A DNA stretch of 64,000 bases from positions 24,941 through 88,940 of the forward strand of contig JBARUK010000073.1 in the NCBI GenBank assembly GCA_049645705.1, written 5' to 3'. This DNA is from JBGNFV01 sp049645705 (GTDB lineage Bacteria; Bacteroidota; Bacteroidia; Cytophagales; Cyclobacteriaceae). This document shows, piece by piece, positions 7,946 to 16,978 of this stretch. Both the position numbers and the translations under genes were made by a program. Numbering within the stretch: position 1 is the first letter of the stretch; each line of letters opens with the position of its first letter. The notes under the pieces are model-generated. The model worked only from the letters and a program-made list of their open reading frames with translations. It did no database searches and had not been told where the DNA came from.

Positions 7946-8758
7946 TTACTTTCCAATCCTGGCCATCAACCCCATGGTAAACCCGGAATGCAGCCCGGTG
8001 GTGCCGGTGAAGTTTACCGTATACCGGTCTGCCGATAATGAGAGTGAAGCTCTGAGACTATAAAATACATTACTGTAAGACGAGCCAGGGCTTACATAAT
8101 TTTTATTGGCGTTGAAAGTGAACACCTGCCCAAGATCAATGCCTATGACTACCCCTTCCTGGGCCAGGATCATTAGCTCATGCGCGACTACCAGGGAAGG
8201 CATGTGCCGGTTAGTAAAAGCATCTATGCGGGAGCCGGCAGGGATATTGTTTTCCAGAAAACCCATGGATTCTCCAAACTCATAAGTATAGAAGAAACCT
8301 GCTTTAAAAGGGTAGAAGTTTACCCTGTTGATCTCTACAAAAGGTACGGCCAACTCCCCGAAAGCCGATAGTGAGCTATGCTGAAACCTGCCGGGTGCAA
8401 ACAGGGTATTGCCCGTAGAATCGGAAGGAAAAGTCCGGCTACCAAGCGTAAAGGATCCCCCGAAAGACCAGGCTACCCTGTTTTTCACGTAGCTCCTATG
8501 GGCCCTCAGGGTAAAGGCGTTTACGATATCATTGGGTACCGGCTCGGACTGTTCGGACAGGTATGATGAGCGGGTATACTCAATGCCCGCATAAGTGGCC
8601 GATGTATCGGCTTTTTCCTGGCCAATCACTATCGGCTTCTGAAGCAGGTGCGTATTCATGCCCAGGCGGGCAGGTCCGTATACGCTGGTACATGCCGATG
8701 TAAACACGGAAAGGACAGCCATGACGCCTACGGACAGAAAGTGTGATCGTAATTTCAC
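7946..8758 (-). CDS. Predicted outer-membrane lipoprotein with a beta-rich body
   Basis: A 270-residue protein with a signal peptide ending in a lipobox-like FTSAC (Cys23). The mature sequence alternates polar and aromatic or hydrophobic residues in about ten strands, for example YAGIEYTRSSYL, WSFGGSFTLGS, KAGFFYTYEFGESMGF, YSLRASLSLSADRYTVNFTG and TMGLMARIG. This fits an outer-membrane-associated beta barrel or beta sandwich. I do not recognise a named family. The gene lies on the opposite strand between dctP (9 bases after its stop) and dctQ, and its stop faces dctP's. It could contribute to substrate passage across the outer membrane, but that is inference from position only. Confidence 0.65.
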   Translation of the reverse strand: MKLRSHFLSVGVMAVLSVFTSACTSVYGPARLGMNTHLLQKPIVIGQEKADTSATYAGIEYTRSSYLSEQSEPVPNDIVNAFTLRAHRSYVKNRVAWSFGGSFTLGSRTFPSDSTGNTLFAPGRFQHSSLSAFGELAVPFVEINRVNFYPFKAGFFYTYEFGESMGFLENNIPAGSRIDAFTNRHMPSLVVAHELMILAQEGVVIGIDLGQVFTFNANKNYVSPGSSYSNVFYSLRASLSLSADRYTVNFTGTTGLHSGFTMGLMARIGK

Positions 8759-8823
8759 GGGTGGTTAATTGATATAGGTTTTCCGGCAGACACCATATTT
8801 CCAGTGATAGTTGCAAAGGCCCA

Positions 8824-8831
8824 CAAAATTA
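8824..8831 (-). promoter_or_regulatory. Candidate -7 element for the beta-rich lipoprotein gene
   Basis: On the minus strand the sequence reads TAATTTTG, an exact TAnnTTTG box 65 bases upstream of the ATG at 8758. The matching -33 position reads CGG instead of TTG, so support is partial. Confidence 0.35.
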
Positions 8832-8909
8832 TAAATATGCCTGATATTTACCGTAAAGAATGCAGAACTGTGTTGCTCATATTCCCATAATTTGAGGATA
8901 TTCGCTGCC

Positions 8910-9452
8910 ATGAAAACAGTTTTGGCCAAAATTGTACATGGGATAGACCGTTTCACCGAGTTTTCAGGCAGGCTGATAAGCTGGGTCTCCCTGCTGCTGG
9001 TATTGGTGGTATTCTATGATGTAGTTACCCGCTATTTCTTTAATTATACTACTGTAGCCACTATTGAACTGGAGTGGCACCTGTTCAGCCTGATATTTCT
9101 GCTGGGTGCGGGCTATGCATTAAAGCATGATCGGCACGTGCGGGTAGATATGTTCTATACCCGGTTCAGTGAACGGAAGAAAGCTTTGATAAACCTGCTG
9201 GGCGGGCTGTTTTTTCTAATTCCCTTTTGTGCCATAGTCATTTACTCCACACTACCGTTTGTCCAGAATAGTTTTTATATATCCGAGACTTCACCCGATC
9301 CGGGAGGGCTTCCCGGCCGCTTCCTTATCAAAGGAGCCATAGTAGCAGGGTTTGTGCTGCTGCTGGTACAGGCCGTAGGCGAGACCCTGCGATCACTGCT
9401 TACAATTCTGGGTCATCCGGTTTCAGTATCTTCAAAATCTTCCGGCATCTGA
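8910..9452 (+). CDS. TRAP transporter small permease DctQ
   Basis: A 180-residue protein with four predicted transmembrane helices (about residues 20-43, 60-80, 100-122 and 145-165), the standard DctQ layout. The hallmark between TM1 and TM2, a VVTRYFF segment followed by ELEWHLFSLIFLLGAGYALKHDRHVRVDM, is clear. With DctM it forms the inner-membrane sodium-driven translocator that accepts substrate from DctP. The ATG at 8910 is used; an in-frame TTG at 8892 is less likely. The stop overlaps the dctM ATG by one base (TGATG), so translation is coupled. Confidence 0.9.
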   Translation: MKTVLAKIVHGIDRFTEFSGRLISWVSLLLVLVVFYDVVTRYFFNYTTVATIELEWHLFSLIFLLGAGYALKHDRHVRVDMFYTRFSERKKALINLLGGLFFLIPFCAIVIYSTLPFVQNSFYISETSPDPGGLPGRFLIKGAIVAGFVLLLVQAVGETLRSLLTILGHPVSVSSKSSGI

Positions 9453-10756
9453 TGTTTATCGAGTTACTACCCATCATCTTGTTTGTAGCCATATTTGCCA
9501 TGATCCTGTGGGGCTACCCGGTGGCCTTTACCCTGGGAGGTATCAGCGTCCTGTTCGGGCTGGTGTATTTCGGTACGGACTTTTTCCTGTTGCTGCCACT
9601 GCGCATATACGGCACCATGAACAACTATGTGCTTATAGCCGTCCCGCTCTTTATTTTTATGGGGATCATGCTGGAAAAGAGTGGTCTGGCCGAAAGCCTG
9701 CTGGAAACCATGTCGCTGCTCTTCGGACGTATGAGGGGCGGTCTGGCCATATCTGTCGTAATAGTAGGGGCCATGCTGGCGGCCAGTACGGGTATAGTAG
9801 GGGCTACTGTTATTACTATGGGCCTTATCAGTCTGCCCGTTATGTTAAAGAGAGGGTATAGCAAGCCTCTGGCTACCGGCACCATTGCCGCCTCGGGTAC
9901 GCTGGGGCAGATCATTCCTCCCAGTATTGTGCTGGTATTGCTAGGCAGTGTATTGAACGTATCTGTAGGCGACCTGTTTGCGGCAGCGCTGGCTCCCGGC
10001 CTGCTGCTGGTGGGTTGTTACCTGCTGTATATACTGGTACTGGCCATAGTAAGACCAGCCAGCGTGCCGCCCATTCCCCACGAAGAGATCAGGCAGTTTC
10101 GCAGTAAGGGTATGTGGAAGCGTATTATAAAGGCTTTTCTATTACCCTTTTTTCTGATTGGCGCAGTGCTGGGAAGCATATTTGCGGGCATAGCCTCACC
10201 TACAGAAGCGGCAGCACTGGGTGCCTTCGGGGCCACTATACTCACGCTGCTGTCCGGCAAGCTATCATTAGGCATTATGAAGCAGGTAACACGGGAGACA
10301 ACACACCTGACCTGCATGGTATTCCTGATCCTTATCGGCGCCACCGCCTTTACCCTGGTATTTCGCCGTATGGACGGCGATGTTTTCCTGATAAGTGCGA
10401 TAGAGCAGAGTAGCCTAAGTCCTTATACCTTTCTGTTCCTGGTGATGCTGGTTGTGTTTGTGGCAGGGTTCTTTATTGATTTTATCGAGATCATCTTCAT
10501 CATAGTGCCGGTAGTGGCTCCGGTATTTTTAAAACTGGAAATGGACCTGATATGGGTAGGGGTACTTATCGCGCTAAACCTGCAGACGAGCTTTTTGTCT
10601 CCGCCCTTTGGCTTTAGCCTGTTTTACCTCAAGGGTGTAGCTCCGCCGGAAGTAAAGACCTCTGACCTATACAAAGGGATCATTCCTTTCGTAGTCATAC
10701 AGTTAATCTTCATTGCCCTGGTCATACTGTTTCCTGGTATACTGACCATCTTCTGA
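9452..10756 (+). CDS. TRAP transporter large permease DctM
   Basis: A 434-residue polytopic membrane protein with about 12 helices. It matches the DctM pattern: the N-terminal PVAFTLGGISVLFGL, PLFIFMGIMLEKSGLAESLL, the signature GATVITMGLISLPVMLKRGYSKPLATGTIAASGTLGQIIPPSI, and ASPTEAAALGAFGA in the middle. Near the C-terminus NLQTSFLSPPFGFSLFYLKGVAP is the second hairpin region. It is the transport subunit of the TRAP complex in the inner membrane. It follows dctQ with a one-base overlap and forms a two-gene operon with it. Length is typical. Confidence 0.92.
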   Translation: MFIELLPIILFVAIFAMILWGYPVAFTLGGISVLFGLVYFGTDFFLLLPLRIYGTMNNYVLIAVPLFIFMGIMLEKSGLAESLLETMSLLFGRMRGGLAISVVIVGAMLAASTGIVGATVITMGLISLPVMLKRGYSKPLATGTIAASGTLGQIIPPSIVLVLLGSVLNVSVGDLFAAALAPGLLLVGCYLLYILVLAIVRPASVPPIPHEEIRQFRSKGMWKRIIKAFLLPFFLIGAVLGSIFAGIASPTEAAALGAFGATILTLLSGKLSLGIMKQVTRETTHLTCMVFLILIGATAFTLVFRRMDGDVFLISAIEQSSLSPYTFLFLVMLVVFVAGFFIDFIEIIFIIVPVVAPVFLKLEMDLIWVGVLIALNLQTSFLSPPFGFSLFYLKGVAPPEVKTSDLYKGIIPFVVIQLIFIALVILFPGILTIF

Positions 10757-10824
10757 TCCGAATGCTAATAACATTCTGACTCAGTGAGGGTTATATAATT
10801 AACTAACCCTAAAACATATTTTTT

Positions 10825-11055
10825 ATGGCTGAGAAAGAAGGAAGTACGCCGTCGCAGGCTACTAATAGCGGAGAACCCGGCGGAACGGGTCAAAGTAAAG
10901 CAAGTATCAAAAGTGAGCAATCAGATGCTGACCTTGCTGCAAAAGAGCAGGAATATGTGGTACGTGATAAATATACAGATGGTAAGGGCAATATCACCGA
11001 CAATGTGAAGGTGGAGAACCCAAACCGGAATACAGATAAAGGCCAGCAATCGTAG
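10825..11055 (+). CDS. Small, highly polar protein of unknown function
   Basis: A 76-residue ORF with an ATG about 68 bases after dctM and a good terminator at 11102, so it behaves like a real gene. It has no Cys, no hydrophobic stretch and no signal peptide. It is rich in Gly, Ser, Lys, Glu and Asn, as in intrinsically disordered or hydrophilin-like proteins. The C-terminal half has a more ordered YVVRDKYTDGKGNITDNVKVEN, which could form a hairpin. I recognise no family. A desiccation or osmotic-stress role would fit the composition but is only a guess. Confidence 0.5.
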   Translation: MAEKEGSTPSQATNSGEPGGTGQSKASIKSEQSDADLAAKEQEYVVRDKYTDGKGNITDNVKVENPNRNTDKGQQS

Positions 11056-11101
11056 ACCCTTATCAGGTAGCTGTTTTTTTCACTGGCACTATTGAGACAA
11101 T

Positions 11102-11137
11102 CAGGGACCACCCCCACGGGTAGTCCCTGTTTTTTTG
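11102..11137 (+). terminator. Terminator after the small polar protein gene
   Basis: CAGGGAC (11102-11108) pairs with GTCCCTG (11123-11129) and is followed by eight T. It is oriented for the plus-strand gene and faces the 3' end of pgl. Confidence 0.8.
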
Positions 11138-11149
11138 CACGGGGGCCTG

Positions 11150-11857
11150 TTATTTGATCTTCGCGGCAGCCTGTGTGTCCATAAACCACTCGGCTGGTCC
11201 ACTGACAGACTTTATATAAGCCGCAGGGTAGCCTGCCCCGGTACCCTGAGAAATTTCTTTTACCTTTTCAGCTTTTCCTTCTCCGGTAACCAGGAATATG
11301 GTGCGCCGGGAGTTGTTTATCACCTTTCCCGAGAGGGTGATTCGCTTCTGGCCCGTTTTGGGGTGACTGGCCACTGCCGTTATGATATCATCGCTTAGCA
11401 GTTTCAGGCTATCGGGAAATATAGATGCCGTGTGTCCGTCTTCACCCATGCCCAGTATGGTCATATCAAACCGGGGCAGACCCTCTTTTACCGGTACCAA
11501 ACTCTCAATGTCGTTTGCATATGCATCGTTGGCGTCTTCCGGGTTCAGTTCGCCCTGCACCCTGTGTATGTTCGCTTCAGGGTAATTCACCTTATCGAAA
11601 AACAGCCTTTTGGTCATACCATAGTTACTGTCTACGTGGTCGGGCGCCACACAGCGGTCATCCCCCCAGAAAAAATGGATGTTGTTCCAGTCAGCCTTAT
11701 CGTGGTACTCAGTAGCCAGTAACCTGAACAGAACCTTTGGTGTACTGCCGCCGCTCAGGGCTATATACAGCTTTTCGTTCTTTCCTGCTTCGGTAATCAG
11801 CTCATAGGCAACCGCACGGGCTACCTCTTCCTGAGTGGCATATATATGCTTTATCAT
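11150..11857 (-). CDS. pgl: 6-phosphogluconolactonase
   Basis: A 235-residue enzyme of the NagB/RpiA/DevB-type fold that hydrolyses 6-phosphogluconolactone to 6-phosphogluconate, step two of the oxidative pentose phosphate pathway. Clear motifs are LYIALSGGSTPKVLFRLL near residues 34-51, HFFWGDDRCVAPDHVDSNYGM, and GMGEDGHTASIFP around the active site. The start is set at ATG 11857 (MIKHIYATQEEVA). An in-frame extension to 11986 would overlap the 3' end of zwf and has no family counterpart. It follows zwf with a 46-base gap and is almost surely cotranscribed with it. Confidence 0.93.
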   Translation of the reverse strand: MIKHIYATQEEVARAVAYELITEAGKNEKLYIALSGGSTPKVLFRLLATEYHDKADWNNIHFFWGDDRCVAPDHVDSNYGMTKRLFFDKVNYPEANIHRVQGELNPEDANDAYANDIESLVPVKEGLPRFDMTILGMGEDGHTASIFPDSLKLLSDDIITAVASHPKTGQKRITLSGKVINNSRRTIFLVTGEGKAEKVKEISQGTGAGYPAAYIKSVSGPAEWFMDTQAAAKIK

Positions 11858-11903
11858 TTTTGTTAAATAAGGTTGATTGGATAGTTCCGGGTAAACAGTT
11901 GAT

Positions 11904-13421
11904 TTAGAGTTCGCAAAATTCCCCGTCGTTAGAGAGGTTTTTACAGGGATAGCGCCAGGTGATGTTATCATCTTCGATGAGATCATCCGCTACTTCCGGC
12001 CCCCACGTACCTGATGGGTAGCCGTACAGGGGAATATCGTCATTCTCTTCCCAGGCCTTGAGAATAGGCGTAATGAACTTCCAGGCGGCGTTTACCGCAT
12101 CACCCCGGCTGTACAGGGTCGGGTCGCCATTGATACAGTCCAGCAGTAGTCTCTCGTAGGCATCTGCCACCTCTTCCCCTTCCAGGTCAGAGTAGTGGAA
12201 GTCCATGTTGACATACTTTACATTAAAGCCTGCGCCGGGAACTTTCATGCCAAATTTCAGCAGGATACCTTCGTTTGGCTGTATCCGTATGACGAGCTGG
12301 TTCGCCTCGCTGCTCAGGTCATTCAATTTATTAAAGAGGTGGTGGGGCGTTGGCTTAAAATACAGGACTATTTCCGTGACACGGGTAGGCAGGCGCTTGC
12401 CGGTACGGATGTAGAAGGGTACACCTGCCCATCGCCAGTTGTCTATGTAGAACTTCAGCGATACATAGGTTTCCGTTCTGCTTTCTTCTTTTACATCCTT
12501 TTCATCGCGATAACTCTTCATTGTCTCGCCCCTGGCACTGGCCTCGCTGTACTGCCCGCGTATAACATGGTCGGCTACTTCATCTGCAGTTATGGGCCTG
12601 AGGCTTTTAAATAGTTTTACCTTCTCGTTGCGGATACTGTCTGCATCTGCCGATACGGGTGGCTCCATAGCCGTAAGGGCCACTAGTTGCAGCAGGTGGT
12701 TCTGTACCATATCGCGCATGGCACCGCTGGTATCGTAGTATCCTCCGCGGTCTTCTACCCCAATGGACTCGGCCGCCGTGATCTCCACATGATGTATGTA
12801 GTTCCGGTTCCAGATAGGCTCGAATATGCCGTTGCTGAATCTCGTTACCAGCACATTCTGCACCGTTTCTTTGCCCAGGTAGTGATCTATACGGTACAGT
12901 TGCTCTTCATTGTAGTTCTTAAGCAGTTGCTCGTTCAGCGCTTTGCCCGACTCCAGGTCATAGCCGAATGGCTTCTCTATGACCAGCCGTTTCCATCCGT
13001 TGGTTTCGTCGTTCAGACCATGAGCAGCGAGGTGGTCCGGTACGGTCATGTACAGGCTTGGAGGCGTGCTGAGGTAAAATATGTAGTTTTCTCCCAGCTT
13101 ATTCTTTTGATCAAGGTCGGTCAGTCTCTTTTTTACTTTACCGAAAGATTCTTCTCCGTAATCTTCAATAGACTGGTAATAGAGGTTGTCAGCAAAAGAT
13201 TTTTCAGAACCATTTTCTCCATTGAGGCTTTTATTCTCATACACCACCTTATCGCGAAATGCCTCGTCGGTAAATTCGCTTCGTCCGATGCCCAGCACCA
13301 CAAATCCGTCCGGAAGCATGTTCTTTCTGTGCAGGTTGTACAGGGCCGGTATCAATTTGCGGGCGGTGAGGTCGCCGGAGGCACCGACTATTACCAGTGC
13401 CAGGTTATCTGATTTACTCAT
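11904..13421 (-). CDS. zwf: Glucose-6-phosphate 1-dehydrogenase
   Basis: A 505-residue cytoplasmic enzyme that oxidises glucose-6-phosphate to the lactone with NADP+ or NAD+. The coenzyme-binding loop GASGDLTARKLIPALYNL is at residues 13-30, the catalytic signature RIDHYLGKETVQN is in the middle, and FYIRTGKRLP near residue 340 belongs to the substrate/dimer region. Length matches the family. It is followed by pgl and stands divergent from gnd, so all three oxidative pentose phosphate enzymes are grouped. A good -33 with a partial -7 element lies upstream at 13475-13504. Confidence 0.96.
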   Translation of the reverse strand: MSKSDNLALVIVGASGDLTARKLIPALYNLHRKNMLPDGFVVLGIGRSEFTDEAFRDKVVYENKSLNGENGSEKSFADNLYYQSIEDYGEESFGKVKKRLTDLDQKNKLGENYIFYLSTPPSLYMTVPDHLAAHGLNDETNGWKRLVIEKPFGYDLESGKALNEQLLKNYNEEQLYRIDHYLGKETVQNVLVTRFSNGIFEPIWNRNYIHHVEITAAESIGVEDRGGYYDTSGAMRDMVQNHLLQLVALTAMEPPVSADADSIRNEKVKLFKSLRPITADEVADHVIRGQYSEASARGETMKSYRDEKDVKEESRTETYVSLKFYIDNWRWAGVPFYIRTGKRLPTRVTEIVLYFKPTPHHLFNKLNDLSSEANQLVIRIQPNEGILLKFGMKVPGAGFNVKYVNMDFHYSDLEGEEVADAYERLLLDCINGDPTLYSRGDAVNAAWKFITPILKAWEENDDIPLYGYPSGTWGPEVADDLIEDDNITWRYPCKNLSNDGEFCEL

Positions 13422-13474
13422 AGTGTGAATAATACGATGTTCAGGTCGGTTAGCATAATTTGCTGATCGGTGGT

Positions 13475-13504
13475 GAATTTTACATGTTTTAAGCTTAACT
13501 CCAA
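13475..13504 (-). promoter_or_regulatory. Candidate zwf-pgl promoter
   Basis: On the minus strand TTG (13504-13502) is followed after exactly 19 bases by TAAAATTC. This has the spacing of the Bacteroidota promoter TTG-N19-TAnnTTTG with two mismatches in the -7 box. It would give a 5' UTR of about 50 bases. Confidence 0.4.
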
Positions 13505-13639
13505 ATGCAGGAAACAGTTAAACCTGTAGCCCAAACATATTTGCCAGGGCTGTCGGCAATGAACGAATCCGGGCAGTGTCCGCTCATTTGGATAATTTAG
13601 ACGTAGTGCCTTTTTTGCAGTAAATACTTTTTAAAAGAT

Positions 13640-15058
13640 ATGGAAGAAAATACTTACCGCTTTGGTATGGTAGGCCTGGGAGTCATGGGCCGCAATTTTT
13701 TATTGAATGTCGCCGACAACGATTTTTCAGTTTTAGGACTGGATACCGACACTAAAAAAGCAAACGCTCTGGAGCAGGAGGCTGCCCAGGGTCATCGGGT
13801 AAAAGGGGTTACCTCTTCCGAAGATTTTGCCAGGCTGCTGGAAACCCCTCGCACAATCATGCTGCTGGTACCGGCCGGTAAAATAGTGGATGATGTCATC
13901 GAAGGATTACTTCCGTACCTGGATAAAGATGACCTTATAATAGATGGAGGTAACAGCCATTTTGCCGATACCATACGCAGAGAGAAGTATTTGAAAGATA
14001 AAGGCCTGCATTTCCTTGGAGTAGGAGTGAGCGGCGGAGCAGAAGGCGCCAGACGGGGCCCGAGTATCATGCCTGGCGGATCCAGAGATGCCTATCCAAG
14101 AGTAAAACCTATTCTGGAGGCTGTGGCAGCAAAGGTAGAGGACACACCCTGCGTCAGCTACCTGGGCCCCAAGGCTTCCGGCCACTATGTGAAGATGGTG
14201 CACAATGGCATAGAGTATGCCATGATGCAACTTATATCTGAAGCCTATGACCTGCTCCACCGGGGGGCAGGGCTGGATGTAGACGAGCTGGCTGCTGTGT
14301 TTAAAGGATACAATGAAAGAAGGCTCAAAAGCTTCCTGGTCGAGATCACCGCTGAAATATTTACTAAAAAGGATGACCTGGAAGAAGAAGGGTTCATAGT
14401 GGATATGATCCTGGATAAAGGCAAGCAGAAGGGTACAGGTAAGTGGACCAGCCAGCACGCTCTGGACCTGGGTATACCTATTCCTACTATCGATGCAGCC
14501 GTCACCATGCGCCAGTTGTCTGCCTTTAAAGATGACAGAGAGATGGCTGCAGAACTGGCCGATCGCCCTAAACTTGAGAAGACAAAGGTAGATAAGGCTA
14601 TTGTGATCAATGCCGTGGAGAATGCACTGTGCTTCGGATTTATTGCGAGCTATGCACAGGGTATGGTACTGCTGCAGGCCGCCAGCCACGACATGAATCT
14701 GGGACTTAACCTGGAAGTAATCGCTAAGATATGGCGGGGTGGCTGCATTATCAGGGCCGAACTGCTGGAAGATATCATGAAAGCTTTCCGCAAAGACCCC
14801 GGTATGAGTAACCTACTGATGGACCCGCATCTGAGCAATGAAATGGAGCGATGCGCTTCTGCTGCCCGTGAAATGATCATGCTGGGAGTACGGAGAGGTA
14901 TCCCGCTGGCGGGACTCACCTCGGCCATGTGGTACTTCGACGCCTTCCAGACAGCCAGGCTACCTATGAACCTTGTACAGGCCCAGCGGGACTATTTCGG
15001 CGCACATTCGTATGAGCGTACCGATAAAGAGGGCCCTTTTCGCTTTAAGTGGTACTAA
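13640..15058 (+). CDS. gnd: 6-phosphogluconate dehydrogenase, decarboxylating
   Basis: A 472-residue enzyme that converts 6-phosphogluconate to ribulose-5-phosphate with CO2 release. It begins with an NADP-binding GLGVMGRNFLLN (residues 12-23). IIDGGNSHFADTIRR and GVGVSGGAEGARRGPSIMPGG form the substrate region, and GHYVKMVHNGIEYAMMQL carries the catalytic Lys and Asn residues. The C-terminal tail LVQAQRDYFGAHSYERTD reaches into the partner subunit as usual. Length is normal. It is divergent from zwf-pgl over a 218-base gap. Upstream, a TTG at 13586 has about 20 bases to CTTTTTTG, only a weak promoter match. Confidence 0.96.
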   Translation: MEENTYRFGMVGLGVMGRNFLLNVADNDFSVLGLDTDTKKANALEQEAAQGHRVKGVTSSEDFARLLETPRTIMLLVPAGKIVDDVIEGLLPYLDKDDLIIDGGNSHFADTIRREKYLKDKGLHFLGVGVSGGAEGARRGPSIMPGGSRDAYPRVKPILEAVAAKVEDTPCVSYLGPKASGHYVKMVHNGIEYAMMQLISEAYDLLHRGAGLDVDELAAVFKGYNERRLKSFLVEITAEIFTKKDDLEEEGFIVDMILDKGKQKGTGKWTSQHALDLGIPIPTIDAAVTMRQLSAFKDDREMAAELADRPKLEKTKVDKAIVINAVENALCFGFIASYAQGMVLLQAASHDMNLGLNLEVIAKIWRGGCIIRAELLEDIMKAFRKDPGMSNLLMDPHLSNEMERCASAAREMIMLGVRRGIPLAGLTSAMWYFDAFQTARLPMNLVQAQRDYFGAHSYERTDKEGPFRFKWY

Positions 15059-15081
15059 GACTATATTCTACCCTTGCTGAT

Positions 15082-15137
15082 AGTGGCAGGCGCCCGGAAC
15101 CGGATCAGGTTCTCTGGCACCTGCCACTTTCTTTTTT
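15082..15137 (+). terminator. gnd terminator
   Basis: AGTGGCAGG and CCTGCCACT form the base of a long stem, an inner GAACC/GGTTC pair lies around GGATCA, and TTTCTTTTTT follows. It lies 23 bases after the gnd stop. Confidence 0.85.
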
Positions 15138-15517
15138 ACCCTTCATCACCGCTCCTGCAGTGACCATTTAAATTATACCCGGAGATCCTGTCTCCCGAAT
15201 CCGGACGGTACCCTATTTGCAAATTCCAGTCTTCTGCTGTACATGAAAGAATTTACCCCTTTTGAGATGCATTTTTACGACTGGCACTAATATTGAACAG
15301 CTAAGTATGATTGCACAAGGTATCAATTGGATTATTTTTATCTGTGACAATGTAATGAATAACAGAGGCGTAATTCATTAACAGAATGATCGTCGATAAA
15401 TAAGCCCGGTATAGTACATTTTAAATTCGCTATAAATATTATTGATTTCGGTATTAGCGCTTAAAAATACTATAATTCGAAAAGCATTGCTACACAGCAC
15501 AATTAAACTAGCTGCTT
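15138..15517. other. Intergenic region before the esterase lipoprotein gene
   Basis: About 380 AT-rich bases with no ORF of note. I see no tRNA, no repeat and no convincing TTG-N19-TAnnTTTG promoter, although the esterase gene needs one here. Confidence 0.5.
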
Positions 15518-16693
15518 ATGTTTTCCAGAATAACACGTATTGTAATTGTATTTTCGCTAGCCTTTATGCCAGCATTCTTTTTCTCTTCCTGTTCAGAAAG
15601 CGGAGAAGAAGTGCAGCCGGTAAATAATCCGGGTACGGGAGTAGGAGGCGGCCAGCAGCCGGGCGAAGCTGCAGCACCTGATTGGAAAGAAGGGTACCCT
15701 GATGTCAGTAACGGAGCGACCAGTATGGACCTCAGGCTGGCCATAAACCAGCCTGGCCGTATTTATTTTACAGTTTACAGTTCCGAACCCGGGTTTCCGT
15801 CTGCAGAAGACGTAAAGCGTGTAGCCGACTCACAGAACGAGCAAAATCTGGTAGGCAGCGGCATGATAGAGGTAAATAGCAGTAAGGTAAATGAGGTGTT
15901 TGAAGTGGCCGTTACCGGCCTGGACGAAGAAGCTACCTATTATGCTTACATGATAGCCGAATATGCAGATGCGGACACGGCTGTACTCCAGGAGGTTCCT
16001 GCGTACGAAAGAGTAGAGCTGGTAAAAAGACAAACCGAAGAGTGGTTTTACAGTAATGTGGAAAGCAGACAGGCAGGATTTCTGTCCTATCTGCCGGAAT
16101 CTGCCCGTAAATCAGACGAAAGCCACCCTTTGCTGATATTTCTGGGTGGAAACGGTGAAGTGGCTCAGCAAGGAGCTATTAACCTGCTTAGAAATCATAC
16201 ACTCCCCCTCTACATAAAGCAGGGTATGGACCTTCCCTTCATAGTAGTAAGCCCCCAGCACGTTCGCAACCACTGGGATCATAATTTTATAGATGAAGTA
16301 ATAGAAGAAGCCAAAGAACGCTACAATGTAGACGAGACCAGGATCTACATGACAGGGATTAGCGGCGGCGGATTCGGTACATTCAACTATGCGGTGAACC
16401 ACCCCGAAAAGCTGGCCGCCATAGTGCCTATAGCAGGTGGAGGCAATACCTACAAAGCGTGTGAACTGAATGACATCGCCGTTTGGGCATTTCACGGAGA
16501 CAGGGACAACATTGTTGTACCTCAGAAAAGCATTGAAATGGTGGAAGCCATAAATAGCTGTGATCCCAGCCCCTATGTATCTGCAAAGCTCACCATATAT
16601 CCCGATGTGTATCATAATAGCTGGCGCATGACCTACGATGGGAGTGAAGGGCATGATATATTCGATTGGATGCTGCAGTACCAGGTAAGATAA
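15518..16693 (+). CDS. Lipoprotein alpha/beta-hydrolase (esterase-like)
   Basis: A 391-residue surface or periplasmic lipoprotein: signal peptide with FFSSC lipobox (Cys25), a Gly/Pro linker, an FN3-like beta region around residues 65-165, then an esterase domain (about 180-391). The catalytic residues appear complete: nucleophile Ser282 in GISGGG, Asp in WAFHGDRD (328-330) and His366 in YHNSW. The domain resembles feruloyl-esterase / PHB-depolymerase-like carboxylesterases. It is a paralogue of the hydrolase domain in the 940-residue protein at 27990, with the same order DLPFIVVSPQ, WAFHGD and HNSW. This copy lacks PA14 and T9SS domains and should be membrane-anchored by lipid. The substrate is unknown, plausibly acylated polysaccharide. 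Confidence 0.83.
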   Translation: MFSRITRIVIVFSLAFMPAFFFSSCSESGEEVQPVNNPGTGVGGGQQPGEAAAPDWKEGYPDVSNGATSMDLRLAINQPGRIYFTVYSSEPGFPSAEDVKRVADSQNEQNLVGSGMIEVNSSKVNEVFEVAVTGLDEEATYYAYMIAEYADADTAVLQEVPAYERVELVKRQTEEWFYSNVESRQAGFLSYLPESARKSDESHPLLIFLGGNGEVAQQGAINLLRNHTLPLYIKQGMDLPFIVVSPQHVRNHWDHNFIDEVIEEAKERYNVDETRIYMTGISGGGFGTFNYAVNHPEKLAAIVPIAGGGNTYKACELNDIAVWAFHGDRDNIVVPQKSIEMVEAINSCDPSPYVSAKLTIYPDVYHNSWRMTYDGSEGHDIFDWMLQYQVR

Positions 16694-16731
16694 GATAATG
16701 TAAAGAGTAGAATAGTAAATTTCTTAGATTC

Positions 16732-16767
16732 AAAAAGCCATTTGCCTACAGGTGAATGGCTTTTTTT
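16732..16767 (+). terminator. Terminator after the esterase lipoprotein gene
   Basis: AAAAAGCCAT and ATGGCTTTTT pair around a 14-base loop that itself contains a short GCC/GGT pairing, and run into seven T. Confidence 0.85.
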
Positions 16768-16978
16768 ATGCATATATTGAAACAATTTCTATAGAATAGG
16801 TCTTTTATAGTTAGGCTAGGATAGCACAATTATAATCACAAAGTGCTGATACTTTACACCATTAATTGAAGGTCAATTTTTTTGTAATATCATTCACTTT
16901 TCAAAAACAATTTGACATCCAGCCTGTTATATATATGTAATTCGATTTTTTAATTACAAAAAATAATTTTTTTAGAAT

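Noticed and set aside
11858..11986. N-terminal extension of 6-phosphogluconolactonase
   Set aside because: The extra 43 residues are the antisense/offset frame of the zwf 3' end and have no counterpart in the family.
13583..13620. gnd promoter TTG-N20-CTTTTTTG
   Set aside because: The -7 box lacks the TA and the match is too weak to list as a feature.
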